A DNA stretch of 64,000 nt from Sphingomonas sp. TZW2008 (GTDB lineage: Bacteria; Pseudomonadota; Alphaproteobacteria; Sphingomonadales; Sphingomonadaceae): the NCBI RefSeq assembly GCF_002117915.1, contig NZ_BDJB01000008.1:405733-469732 (forward strand), given 5' to 3'. The first letter of the stretch is position 1; every line of letters begins with the position of its first letter. This document shows, piece after piece, positions 24,292-32,820 of this stretch. A program made the translations under genes and the position numbers. Below the pieces are notes generated by a model. The model was not told where the DNA came from. It ran no database searches and was given only the letters and a program-made list of their open reading frames with translations.

Positions 24292-26922
24292 ATGGGACCA
24301 GTTCGTCGCGTATCGTCTTCAGCCTCCGCCCCGCCCGGCTTCGTCGAGGCGCTGGGGCTGGTCGCCTCCGCCGACGAGGCGGTCGCCGACGCCAGCGAGG
24401 CGCGGCTGCGCGAAGTGGTCATCTTATGGCCGCTGGTCGTCGCGGTGCTGCTGCTCGGCAGCGTCGGATCGCTCGTCTTCCTCGCCTTATGGGACCGGCC
24501 GGTCGGCATGGCTGTGGCGTTGGCGGCGGTGCTGAGCGTGGTAGGCGGTGGAGCCTGGACGCTGCTCGCACTACCCAAAGCGCGCACCCTTCCCCCGCAT
24601 CGTCGTATCGGCATCCTCACCGCACTCGCGGCGCTGCTCGGGATCTTGCTCTCGCTTCAGCTCGACCTCAGCCCGCGCCTGCCCACCGCGTCGCTCCACG
24701 TCGCGGGCTTCGTTGTCGGCTTCGGCACGATCGTGCTCACTGCTATTGCCCTGCACGCAGTACGCGCCGCCAGCCTGGCCTTTGCCGGCACGCTCGCGCT
24801 GATGGTGCCGGTCACGGCCGGGCTCGGCGTCGCTGCCGCGGCCGCGCTGGTGCTCGCCGCGCTGCTCGTGCGCGGCATCTTCCGCATCGCGACGCGCGAC
24901 CATCAGGAGCTCGGCGCACGCGAGGCAGCGCAGCACCAGCAGCAACTCGCCTCCCGGCTGGTGCGCGAATATGAGGAGCATGGCACCGGCTGGTTCTGGC
25001 AGACCGACCGTGCCGGGCACCTTACCTATCTCACCGAGAAGGTTGCGCGCGAGATCACTGCGCTCGGCGTCGATCCGATTGGCGAGCGGCTGGTCAACGT
25101 CTTCCGCGTCGACTCGTCGCTGATCGAGACCGAGCGTACGCTCACCTTTCACATGTCGTCGCGCACCAGCTTCGCCGATTATTCGGTTCGGCCCGCGTTC
25201 GAGACGAAGGCGGATCGCTGGTGGTCGATCTCCGGCCGGCCGATGCTCGACGACCTCGGCCGCTTCCAGGGCTTCATCGGCTCGGGCTCGGACCTCACCG
25301 AGAAGCGCCGCGCCGAGGCGGAGATCACGCGCCTCGCGCTGTTCGACAGCCTGACGGGGCTTGCCAATCGCCAGCGCATGCGCCTGTCGCTCGAACAGAC
25401 GCTCGCGCCCGCGCAGGGCCCACGTACCACCACGGGGTTGTTCCTGCTCGATCTCGATCGCTTCAAGGCGGTCAACGACACGCTCGGCCATCAGACCGGC
25501 GACGAGCTGCTCAAACAGGTCGCGCAGCGGCTGCAACAAGCCGTCGCTGATGCGGGGCTCGTCGGGCGGCTCGGTGGCGACGAATTCATGGTCGTCCTTC
25601 CGCGCGAAGGCAATCGCGACAAACTGAGCGAGATCGCGCAGCGCATCATCGCCGCGCTCTCGCAGACCTATTTCATCAAGGGCGCTTCGGTCTCGATCGG
25701 CTGTTCGATCGGCGTCGCGATCGCGCCCGAACACGGCGAGGACAGCGAAGCGCTGGTGCGCAACGCCGATCTCGCGCTCTATGCCGCGAAAGCCGACGGG
25801 CGCGGCGTTCATCGCTTCTACCGCGACGAGCTGCTCGAAGGCGCGCAGAACCGCAAGCGGCTCGAAGACGATCTGCGTCAAGCGCTCGGCAGCGACCAGT
25901 TTCATCTCACCTATCAGGCGGTCGTCTCGACCGCGAACGAGCAGATCGTCGGCTACGAGGCGCTGCTGCGCTGGACGCACCCGACGCGCGGCGCGGTGAG
26001 CCCGGCCGAATTCGTGCCGATCGCCGAGGAATGCGGCCTGATCGACGCGATCGGCGAATGGGTACTACGCACCGCCTGCGCGGATGCGGCACGCTGGCCC
26101 GAGAAGGTGCGCGTCGCGGTCAACGTCTCGCCGATCCAGTTCGCCAATCCCGCGCTGCCGGCGATCGTGACGAGCGCGATCGCGGCCGCCGGCATCGCGC
26201 CCGCCCGGCTCGAGCTAGAGATCACCGAGGGCGTGTTCCTCAACGAGGACGCGTCGTCCGACCAGATGTTCAAGGCGCTGAAGGGGATTGGCGTACGCCT
26301 GGCGCTCGACGATTTCGGCACCGGCTATTCGTCGCTCGGCTATCTGAAGAAGGCGCCGTTCGACAAGATCAAGATCGACCAGAGCTTCGTGCGCGGCGCG
26401 ATCCAGTCGGGCACGCGTAACGCCGCGATCATCAAGGCGATTGTCACGCTTGCCGACACGCTCGGCATGGAGACGACGGCCGAGGGCGTCGAGCAGCAGG
26501 ACGAGATCGCGCTGATCCGCGATCTGGGGTGCAGCCACATCCAGGGCTTCGTCTACGGCCGCCCCGCGCGCAGCGAGGACGTCGCCGCGCAGCTGGCGGC
26601 TGGCGGGCGTGCGACCGCGGTCGGGCATCGCATCAGCCGCGCACCGCGCACCAAAATGCTGCGCTCCGCGCGGATCGAAATCGGTGACGAGCGCGGCGAA
26701 GTACGGATCCGTAACATGTCGGCCAACGGCGCAATGATCGACGGCGTCGATTTCCCCGCCGAGGCGATTGGTGTCGATGTGCAGATCGAACTCCTCGAGG
26801 ATCAGCTGTTCCCCGCCACGATCCGCTGGACGGCGGACGGGCGCGCCGGGCTTGAGTTCGCGCGCGCGTTCAACCTCGAACGCCTCAACCAGCCTGCGCG
26901 CTTGGTCCGTAAGACAGGCTGA
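24292..26922 (+). CDS. Membrane PAS-GGDEF-EAL-PilZ protein (c-di-GMP turnover)
   Basis: Cyclic-di-GMP enzyme of 876 residues. About six or seven membrane helices (residues 43-205) are followed by a short coiled linker, a PAS-like domain (about 225-345), a GGDEF cyclase domain with intact GGDEF at 428-432, an EAL phosphodiesterase domain with EAL at 556-558 plus LELEITEGVFL and DDFGTGYSSLGYL, and a C-terminal PilZ-like domain (about 790-865: VRIRNMSANGAMIDG). Both catalytic signatures look intact, so the net activity is unpredictable. No RxxD inhibitory site is seen just before GGDEF. The ATG at 24292 is the first start after the fumarase gene; the frame is open far upstream as an antisense shadow. 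Confidence 0.92.
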   Translation: MGPVRRVSSSASAPPGFVEALGLVASADEAVADASEARLREVVILWPLVVAVLLLGSVGSLVFLALWDRPVGMAVALAAVLSVVGGGAWTLLALPKARTLPPHRRIGILTALAALLGILLSLQLDLSPRLPTASLHVAGFVVGFGTIVLTAIALHAVRAASLAFAGTLALMVPVTAGLGVAAAAALVLAALLVRGIFRIATRDHQELGAREAAQHQQQLASRLVREYEEHGTGWFWQTDRAGHLTYLTEKVAREITALGVDPIGERLVNVFRVDSSLIETERTLTFHMSSRTSFADYSVRPAFETKADRWWSISGRPMLDDLGRFQGFIGSGSDLTEKRRAEAEITRLALFDSLTGLANRQRMRLSLEQTLAPAQGPRTTTGLFLLDLDRFKAVNDTLGHQTGDELLKQVAQRLQQAVADAGLVGRLGGDEFMVVLPREGNRDKLSEIAQRIIAALSQTYFIKGASVSIGCSIGVAIAPEHGEDSEALVRNADLALYAAKADGRGVHRFYRDELLEGAQNRKRLEDDLRQALGSDQFHLTYQAVVSTANEQIVGYEALLRWTHPTRGAVSPAEFVPIAEECGLIDAIGEWVLRTACADAARWPEKVRVAVNVSPIQFANPALPAIVTSAIAAAGIAPARLELEITEGVFLNEDASSDQMFKALKGIGVRLALDDFGTGYSSLGYLKKAPFDKIKIDQSFVRGAIQSGTRNAAIIKAIVTLADTLGMETTAEGVEQQDEIALIRDLGCSHIQGFVYGRPARSEDVAAQLAAGGRATAVGHRISRAPRTKMLRSARIEIGDERGEVRIRNMSANGAMIDGVDFPAEAIGVDVQIELLEDQLFPATIRWTADGRAGLEFARAFNLERLNQPARLVRKTG

Positions 26923-27367
26923 GGCGCACGGCTGAGCAACGCTCCCCAACGCTTGGGAGCAAGCTGTCACGGCGGGTGTGATACCGCCACCGACCCGCGG
27001 TAGGTCGCCGCCACGCGCATTTGTTCACAGCAAAAAATTTTCTGTCCGCTTGCAATCCGCGAACCCCGCGGAAGTCCGCGCGTCGCGCGATTGTGTGCCA
27101 TCAATGTTCCGGCGGCGGCGATGAACCCTTCGCCATCGCAATGCATTTACCGACTTGCCTCCTGACGCCGCCTGACACAATCTGTTGGGGCTGAAGACGG
27201 GGGCTGACGCAAGTACTGGTGGAACGGCGCTGGGATCACGAGATCACGGACGGGTTCGCGCGGCTTGAAACGGCTGCCGACGGTCCTGTTTTGTTCTCGC
27301 GCAGCACGGTATAGCATGGTGCAGCGCCAGGCCGATTCGGTCGAGGAATAACGAGGAAGCGGTGGCG
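26923..27367 (+). promoter_or_regulatory. Long leader/promoter region of nrdA
   Basis: A 445-base gap with no supported gene. It begins with a hairpin (GCTCCC 26941-26946 with GGGAGC 26955-26960), which may terminate the GGDEF-EAL gene. An A/T-rich island around 27018-27045 contains TTGTTCACA (27021-27029), loosely like a DnaA box, and a run of A and T. ACACAATCTGTT at 27175-27186 and TTGTGT at 27091-27096 look like halves of NrdR boxes, but neither is a full palindrome. GATTC at 27334-27338 is a GANTC methylation site. Regulatory content is likely from the length and position; individual sites are weak. Confidence 0.4.
26941..26960 (+). terminator. Hairpin after the GGDEF-EAL gene
   Basis: Six-base arms GCTCCC and GGGAGC with an 8-base loop, 18 bases after the stop of the GGDEF-EAL gene. 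No T-run follows, so termination is plausible but not certain. Confidence 0.4.
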
Positions 27368-29281
27368 ATGGATTTCAGAGACGCGAGTGAGGCGAACATG
27401 GCGACCGACACGATCGATGCGACCAGCCCGAACGGTACCGGTACGGCGAGCGCCGCGCCTGTTGACGCGCCAGCCGCATCGGCCCCGCGCAAGCCCTATC
27501 CGCTCGACGTCGATCACTCGCGCGACGCGCTGTTGACCGATTTCGGCAAGGAAACGCTCAACGATCGCTACCTGCTGCCGGGCGAATCGTACCAGGATCT
27601 CTTCGTCCGCGTCGCCAGCGCCTATGCCGACGATCAGGCGCACGCGCAGCGCGTCTACGATTATATCTCGAAGCTGTGGTTCATGCCGGCAACGCCGGTG
27701 CTGTCGAACGGCGGCACGGGGCGCGGGCTGCCGATCAGCTGCTACCTCAATTCAGTGCCCGACAGCCTCAACGGCATCGTCGACACGTGGAACGAGAACG
27801 TCTGGCTCGCCAGCCGCGGCGGCGGCATCGGCACCTATTGGGGCAACGTTCGCGGGATCGGCGAGCCGGTCGGCCTCAACGGCAAGACCAGCGGCATCAT
27901 CCCGTTCGTGCGCGTGATGGATTCTCTGACGCTGGCGATCAGCCAAGGCTCGCTGCGGCGCGGCTCGGCCGCCTGTTACCTCGACATCTCGCACCCCGAG
28001 ATCGAAGAGTTCCTCGAAATCCGCAAGCCAAGCGGGGATTTCAACCGCAAGGCGCTCAACCTCCACCACGGCGTGCTGATCCCCGACGCCTTCATGGAAG
28101 CGGTACGCGACGGGGCCGAATGGGAACTCAAAAGCCCCAAGGACGGCGCGGTGCGCGGCAAGGTCGATGCGCGCGCGCTGTTCCAGAAGCTGGTCGAGAC
28201 CCGGCTGGCGACGGGCGAGCCGTACATCGTCTTCGCCGATCACGTGAACGCGAACATGCCCAAGCATCACCGCGATCTCGGCCTCAAGGTATCGACGTCG
28301 AACCTGTGCAGCGAGATCACGCTGCCGACGGGCCGCGACCATCTCGGCAACGATCGCACCGCGGTCTGCTGCCTCTCCTCGCTCAACCTCGAGACGTGGG
28401 ACCAGTGGAAGGACGACAAGCGCTTCGTCGAGGACGTGATGCGCTTCCTCGACAACGTGCTGCAGGATTACATCGACCGGCACGAGCCGGGGATGGAGCG
28501 CGCGGCGTACAGCGCCGGACGCGAGCGCTCGGTCGGGCTCGGCGTGATGGGCTTCCACTCCTTCCTGCAGGCGCGCGGCCTGCCGATGGAAGGCGCGATG
28601 GCGAAGAGCTGGAACCTCAAGATCTTCAAGCAGATCAACGCGCAGGTGAACGAGGCGTCGATGCAGCTCGCGGTCGAGCGTGGCCCCTGCCCCGACGCCG
28701 CCGACATGGGCGTGATGGAGCGGTTCAGCTGCAAGATGGCGATCGCGCCGACCGCGTCGATCAGCATCATCTGCGGCGGCACCAGCGCGTGCATCGAGCC
28801 GATCCCGGCCAACATCTACACCCACAAGACGCTGTCGGGCAGCTTCTCGGTCAAGAACCCGTATCTCGAGAAGCTGCTGATCGAGAAGTCGAAGAATTCC
28901 GACGCAGTGTGGAATTCGATTCTCGAGCACGGCGGCTCGGTGCAGCACCTCGATTTCCTCAGCCAGGAGGAAAAGGACTGCTACAAGACGAGCTTCGAGA
29001 TCGACCAGCGCTGGCTGCTCGAGCTCGCCGGCGATCGCACGCCCTACATCGATCAGGCACAGTCGCTGAACCTGTTCATCCCGGCCGACGTCGAGAAGTG
29101 GGATCTGCTGATGCTCCACTTCCGTGCGTGGGAACTTGGCATCAAGTCGCTCTACTATCTGCGCTCGAAAAGCGTGCAGCGCGCGGGCTTCGCCGGCGGG
29201 GTCGAGAACGACAACACGCTCGAGAAGCCGAAGTATCAGTTCGAGACGACGGACTACGACGAGTGTCTCGCCTGTCAGTAA
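27368..29281 (+). CDS. nrdA: Class I ribonucleotide reductase, large (alpha) subunit
   Basis: Catalytic subunit that reduces ribonucleoside diphosphates to deoxynucleotides. The 637-residue protein has the active-site cysteines: LPISCYLNSVPD, then STSNLCSEITLP (the N-x-C-x-E site) and RTAVCCLSSLNLE, the radical-transfer tyrosines in IKSLYYLRSKS, and the C-terminal redox pair CLAC in DECLACQ. It lacks the N-terminal ATP-cone, starting instead with an Ala/Pro/Thr-rich tail of about 40 residues. ATG at 27368 is placed 9 bases after GAGGAA; GTG 27362 and ATG 27398 are alternatives. The small subunit gene lies 1.5 kb downstream. Confidence 0.95.
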   Translation: MDFRDASEANMATDTIDATSPNGTGTASAAPVDAPAASAPRKPYPLDVDHSRDALLTDFGKETLNDRYLLPGESYQDLFVRVASAYADDQAHAQRVYDYISKLWFMPATPVLSNGGTGRGLPISCYLNSVPDSLNGIVDTWNENVWLASRGGGIGTYWGNVRGIGEPVGLNGKTSGIIPFVRVMDSLTLAISQGSLRRGSAACYLDISHPEIEEFLEIRKPSGDFNRKALNLHHGVLIPDAFMEAVRDGAEWELKSPKDGAVRGKVDARALFQKLVETRLATGEPYIVFADHVNANMPKHHRDLGLKVSTSNLCSEITLPTGRDHLGNDRTAVCCLSSLNLETWDQWKDDKRFVEDVMRFLDNVLQDYIDRHEPGMERAAYSAGRERSVGLGVMGFHSFLQARGLPMEGAMAKSWNLKIFKQINAQVNEASMQLAVERGPCPDAADMGVMERFSCKMAIAPTASISIICGGTSACIEPIPANIYTHKTLSGSFSVKNPYLEKLLIEKSKNSDAVWNSILEHGGSVQHLDFLSQEEKDCYKTSFEIDQRWLLELAGDRTPYIDQAQSLNLFIPADVEKWDLLMLHFRAWELGIKSLYYLRSKSVQRAGFAGGVENDNTLEKPKYQFETTDYDECLACQ

Positions 29282-29390
29282 GCCGAGCGACGGGCGGTGC
29301 ATCTGCCCGTCACCCGGCGACGGCGATGCCTGTCCTGGTCACCGTGATGCGTGGAAGCAAGATAATGCGGCCATCCCTTCAGACACGAGA

Positions 29391-29421
29391 AACCCCGACC
29401 CGCATGGCGCGGGCCGGGGTT
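29391..29421. terminator. Hairpin after nrdA
   Basis: Inverted repeat AACCCCGACCCGC (29391-29403) and GCGGGCCGGGGTT (29409-29421) with one mismatch and a 5-base loop. It lies between nrdA and the convergent DUF2171 gene and ends in TT, so it may terminate from both sides. If it works, nrdB must have its own promoter. Confidence 0.65.
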
Positions 29422-29454
29422 CGTCAGTGGCGTCGCGTGTGTCGTGTCAGCCGG

Positions 29455-29706
29455 TCACTCGGCCTCTTCGAACATGTCGACGGCGTTCTGCGCGGTGGCG
29501 GAGAGCCGCACGGTGTCGCCCTCGATCGTCGCCACCAGCCCGGCGGGCAGGTAATGATGCTTGCCACCAGTGCCGTCCTGCGTCGACGGGCTGTCGTTCT
29601 TGGTCAGCTTGATCCGCTCGCCATCGACATGGTCGACCGTGCCGACATGGACGCCGTCCGCGCCGACGACCTTCATATGTTCCTTGATGTTGCTGTGATC
29701 GTGCAT
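29455..29706 (-). CDS. DUF2171 family protein
   Basis: An 83-residue soluble protein of the DUF2171 family, a single PRC-barrel-like beta unit. The pattern IKEHMKVVGADGVHVGTVDHVDGERIKLTK at residues about 7-36 (quoted in the family as V-G-x-D-G-x-x-V-G-x-V-D) is typical, followed by GGKHHYLPAGLVATIEGDTV. Such proteins are often stress-linked in sphingomonads and other alphaproteobacteria, but the function is unknown. It is the only leftward gene between nrdA and nrdB. Start ATG 29706 with GGAG about 8 bases before it. Confidence 0.85.
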   Translation of the reverse strand: MHDHSNIKEHMKVVGADGVHVGTVDHVDGERIKLTKNDSPSTQDGTGGKHHYLPAGLVATIEGDTVRLSATAQNAVDMFEEAE

Positions 29707-29813
29707 CGTCAGTCTCCTGGTCGGTTCGGCGGTTCAACGACAGATCGCGGCTTTGGATGCATCGTACCTGCCGCGCGTAACACCGCGCTGGTCCGGTTCG
29801 CAGCGTGAGCGGG

Positions 29814-30254
29814 ATGCCGACGCCTCGCTATCAGCCGCGCCGCCTCGCACGTACGCGCGCTGGTGCCTACGCACGCCGCAGTTACGGCCGTCTGTCCGTG
29901 CGTGGCGTAGCGGCGCCATTGTCCGACGCGGCCCCGCCCCTGTCATCGCCCGCAGGCATCGCAGGGCGCGCTGCCGCCGCCGTCGCGCTGCTGCTCCTTA
30001 CGGCCTGCGCGACGCAGACCGCCGCAACCGTTGCGCACACGCCTGCGACGCCCGGCTTCCTGCTCGGCCTGTGGCACGGCTTCATCTTCCCCGTCGCCTG
30101 GGTGCTCAGCCTGTTCCTGCCCGACGTCGCGATCTACGCCGTGCCCAACAGCGGCGGCTGGTACGATTGCGGCTATTTCGTCGGCATCGTCTTCCTCGGC
30201 GTCGGCGCGCGCAAGACGCGCACCGTCTACGTTACGCGGCGCACGCGCGTATGA
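29814..30254 (+). CDS. Small membrane protein with lipoprotein-like leader
   Basis: About 146 residues, function unknown. The conserved part starts at AAVALLLLTACATQ, a good lipobox (LTAC), followed by a short linker and two hydrophobic segments: GLWHGFIFPVAWVLSLFLPDVAIYAVPNSGGWYDCG and YFVGIVFLGVGA (in pieces). I recall similar small proteins with an IYAVPN-GGWYD motif in many bacteria, unnamed. The N-terminal 45 residues are arginine-rich and unlike a leader, so the true start may be GTG 29898 or later instead of ATG 29814. Its stop overlaps the next gene in ATGA. Confidence 0.6.
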   Translation: MPTPRYQPRRLARTRAGAYARRSYGRLSVRGVAAPLSDAAPPLSSPAGIAGRAAAAVALLLLTACATQTAATVAHTPATPGFLLGLWHGFIFPVAWVLSLFLPDVAIYAVPNSGGWYDCGYFVGIVFLGVGARKTRTVYVTRRTRV

Positions 30255-30451
30255 GCTGGCAGATCCTCGCGATGTACGCGGTGGCGGCCGTCCTTGCGCT
30301 GGTCGGCATCGGGCTGCTCGGCGCGCTCGCCCGGCCGCGCAGCGAGGCCAAGGTCTACGCTTTCCGTATGATCGGCATCATGGCGCTCGCCGGTGGCGCG
30401 GTGCTGGCGATGAGCGCCACCGCAATGTGGCAGTGGAGCGCGGAAGGGTGA
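30251..30451 (+). CDS. Small two-helix membrane protein
   Basis: A 66-residue protein with two hydrophobic helices (ILAMYAVAAVLALVGIGLLG and MIGIMALAGGAVLAMSATAM) joined by a basic loop. It overlaps the preceding gene by four bases (ATGA) and the following one by four (GTGA), so the three are translationally coupled. No family recognised. Codon use is like neighbouring genes. Confidence 0.65.
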   Translation: MSWQILAMYAVAAVLALVGIGLLGALARPRSEAKVYAFRMIGIMALAGGAVLAMSATAMWQWSAEG

Positions 30452-30723
30452 CGGCGCTGTCGAAAGCGGCCGCCGGCGTGGCGTCGATCGGGATCGTCGG
30501 CTTCGCGGCCGGTGGCTTTCTGCTGCTCGGCGCGGTAGATTTGAGCGTCTGCGACGCGCCGGACGGGAGTCGCCGCGCTCGCTTCGTCCGCCTGCTTGCC
30601 TGCTCGCCCAGCCTGCTCGGCGGCGGATGGCGCGAGTGGCTGGTAATTGCGTGGCTGTGGAGTTGGCCGGTGCTTCTGCTCGGATCGTTCATCGCGCTGC
30701 GACGCCCACAGCGACACCGCTGA
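30448..30723 (+). CDS. Small two-helix membrane protein
   Basis: A 91-residue protein starting at GTG 30448 inside the stop of the previous gene. Two hydrophobic segments (VASIGIVGFAAGGFLLLGAV and WLVIAWLWSWPVLLLGSFIA) flank a loop with two cysteines. No family recognised. It ends 38 bases before nrdB, on the same strand, so it could be co-transcribed with nrdB. Confidence 0.65.
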   Translation: MTALSKAAAGVASIGIVGFAAGGFLLLGAVDLSVCDAPDGSRRARFVRLLACSPSLLGGGWREWLVIAWLWSWPVLLLGSFIALRRPQRHR

Positions 30724-30761
30724 TCCCTTTTTCTCTTTCTCGTTTCGCCCCGGAGTATCCC

Positions 30762-31817
30762 ATGTCCCTCCTTCAAGCCTCCAAGCAGTACAAGCCGTTC
30801 GAATACCCCTGGGCGTTCGAATTCTGGAAGCGTCAGCAGCAGCTCCACTGGCTGCCCGAAGAGGTGCCGCTGGGCGAGGATTGCCGCGACTGGGCGCAGA
30901 AGCTGACCGATCACGAGCGCAACCTGCTCACCCAGATCTTCCGCTTCTTCACGCAGGCCGACGTCGAGGTGCAGGATTGCTACCACGAGAAATACGGCCG
31001 CGTGTTCAAGCCGACCGAGATCAAGATGATGCTGACCGCGTTCAGCAACATGGAGACGGTGCACATCGCCGCCTACAGCCATCTGCTCGACACGATCGGC
31101 ATGCCCGAGAGTGAATATGGCGCCTTCCTCGAATATGCCGAGATGAAGGAAAAGCATGATTACATGCAGAACTTCGGCGTCGATTCGGACGAGGACATCG
31201 CGCGCACGCTCGCCATGTTCGGCGGCTTCACCGAAGGCGTGCAGCTGTTCGCCAGCTTCGCGATGCTGATGAACTTCCCGCGCTTCAACAAGATGAAGGG
31301 CATGGGACAGATCGTCACCTGGTCGATCCGCGACGAATCGCTGCACTGCGAGGGCATCATCAAGATGTTCCACACCTTCTGTGCCGAGCGGCAGTGCCTG
31401 ACCAAGGCGGTGAAGGACGATATCGCCGACGTCTGCCAGACGACGATCCGGCTCGAGGACAATTTCATCGATCTCGCGTTCGAAATGGGGCCGGTCAACG
31501 GCATGACGCCCAAGGAGATCAAGAAGTACATCCGCTACATCGCCGATTGGCGGATGGGGCAGCTTGGGCTGAAGCCGATCTACATGATCGACGAGCATCC
31601 GCTGCCGTGGCTCGCGCCGATGCTCAACGGCGTCGAGCACGCCAATTTCTTCGAACAGCGCGCGACCGAATATTCGAAGGCGGCGACGCGCGGCCAGTGG
31701 AACGACGTGTGGGATTCGTTCGACAAGCGCCAGAAGGCGAAGGGCGGCCGCGCCGCGAACGAGGACGCCGGCGACATCGGCGACATGTTCTCACGCGCGG
31801 GCGTCGCGGCCGAGTAA
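30762..31817 (+). CDS. nrdB: Class I ribonucleotide reductase, small (beta) subunit
   Basis: Radical-generating dimetal subunit of ribonucleotide reductase, 351 residues. The helix pairs with the metal ligands are visible: METVHIAAYSHLL (Glu, His and, four residues after the His, the radical Tyr), GGFTEGVQLFASFAML (Glu) and SIRDESLHCEGIIKMF (Glu and His). The tyrosine is conserved, so a diiron-tyrosyl cofactor is likely and the Phe of subclass Ic is not seen. ATG at 30762 follows CGGAG. Partner of the alpha subunit 1.5 kb upstream. Confidence 0.95.
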   Translation: MSLLQASKQYKPFEYPWAFEFWKRQQQLHWLPEEVPLGEDCRDWAQKLTDHERNLLTQIFRFFTQADVEVQDCYHEKYGRVFKPTEIKMMLTAFSNMETVHIAAYSHLLDTIGMPESEYGAFLEYAEMKEKHDYMQNFGVDSDEDIARTLAMFGGFTEGVQLFASFAMLMNFPRFNKMKGMGQIVTWSIRDESLHCEGIIKMFHTFCAERQCLTKAVKDDIADVCQTTIRLEDNFIDLAFEMGPVNGMTPKEIKKYIRYIADWRMGQLGLKPIYMIDEHPLPWLAPMLNGVEHANFFEQRATEYSKAATRGQWNDVWDSFDKRQKAKGGRAANEDAGDIGDMFSRAGVAAE

Positions 31818-31917
31818 GGCATCGGACTGGCGCGATCGTCCCTGCTCGGCATGGCACGACGATTGCGCCGCAACCGGTATCAAACGTAACTATCTTGCCC
31901 TCAGGGTCGGCCGTGCT

Positions 31918-32796
31918 ATGCCCGCCGGCATGGCCGATACCACCGCTCCCCTTTCTCCGCCCGCCGGCGCCGCCGCCGACTGGACGGTGCCGCAGAACTG
32001 GTCGCATTACAGCGCGCAGGATCATGCGACGTGGGACACGCTGTTCGCGCGACAGGCGCAGCTGCTGCCGGGCCGCGCGTCGAACGCCTGGCTACGCGGG
32101 CTCGACGTGCTCAAGCTGTCGAAACCGGGCATCCCTGATTTCGCCGAACTCTCCGATCGTCTGATGGATCTTACCGGGTGGCAGGTCGTCGCGGTGCCCG
32201 GCCTCGTGCCTGACGACGTGTTCTTCGACCACATGGCCAATCGCCGCTTCGTCGCGGGCAATTTCATCCGCCGCCCCGACCAGCTCGATTATCTGCAGGA
32301 ACCCGACGTCTTCCACGACGTGTTCGGCCATGTCCCGATGCTCGCCGATCCGGTCTTCGCGGACTATCTTGCCGCCTACGGCCGCGGCGGGTTGCGCGCG
32401 ATGGAGCATGACGCGCTCAAATATCTCGGGCGGCTGTACTGGTACACGGTCGAGTTCGGGCTGATCGCCGAGCCCGAGGGGCTGCGCATCTACGGCTCCG
32501 GCATCGTGTCGAGCTATGCCGAGAGCCGCTTCGCGCTCGACGATCCCTCGCCGCACCGCATTGCCTTCGATCTCGCGCGCGTGATGCGCACCGATTATCG
32601 GATCGACGATTTCCAGCAGAATTACTTCGTCATCCCGAGCTTCGACGAACTGCTGCGGCTCACCGTCGAGACCGATTTTGCACCGCTCTACGACGCGATC
32701 CGCGATCTGCCCGAGATCGCCGTCGCCGAGATCGTCGAGGGCGACACGCTGATCACCCGCGGCACGCAGGACTATGCCCGCGCCAAGGCCGGCTGA
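31918..32796 (+). CDS. phhA: Phenylalanine 4-monooxygenase
   Basis: Tetrahydropterin-dependent, non-haem iron enzyme converting phenylalanine to tyrosine. The 292-residue protein is the bacterial catalytic-domain-only type. Iron ligands are His133 and His138 in DVFHDVFGHVP and Glu179 in LYWYTVEFGL; GSGIVSSYAESRFAL and FQQNYFVIPSFDEL complete the pocket. ATG at 31918 has AGGGT 11 bases upstream; ATG 31930 is an alternative. No pterin dehydratase gene (phhB) is adjacent. Confidence 0.95.
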   Translation: MPAGMADTTAPLSPPAGAAADWTVPQNWSHYSAQDHATWDTLFARQAQLLPGRASNAWLRGLDVLKLSKPGIPDFAELSDRLMDLTGWQVVAVPGLVPDDVFFDHMANRRFVAGNFIRRPDQLDYLQEPDVFHDVFGHVPMLADPVFADYLAAYGRGGLRAMEHDALKYLGRLYWYTVEFGLIAEPEGLRIYGSGIVSSYAESRFALDDPSPHRIAFDLARVMRTDYRIDDFQQNYFVIPSFDELLRLTVETDFAPLYDAIRDLPEIAVAEIVEGDTLITRGTQDYARAKAG

Positions 32797-32820
32797 GCGG
32801 GTTCGACCCGGCTGAAGCGG

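Noticed and set aside
26923..27367. Cobalamin riboswitch or full NrdR boxes before nrdA
   Set aside because: No conserved B12-box is present and only half-like ACACAA / TTGTGT elements are seen; no full palindrome.
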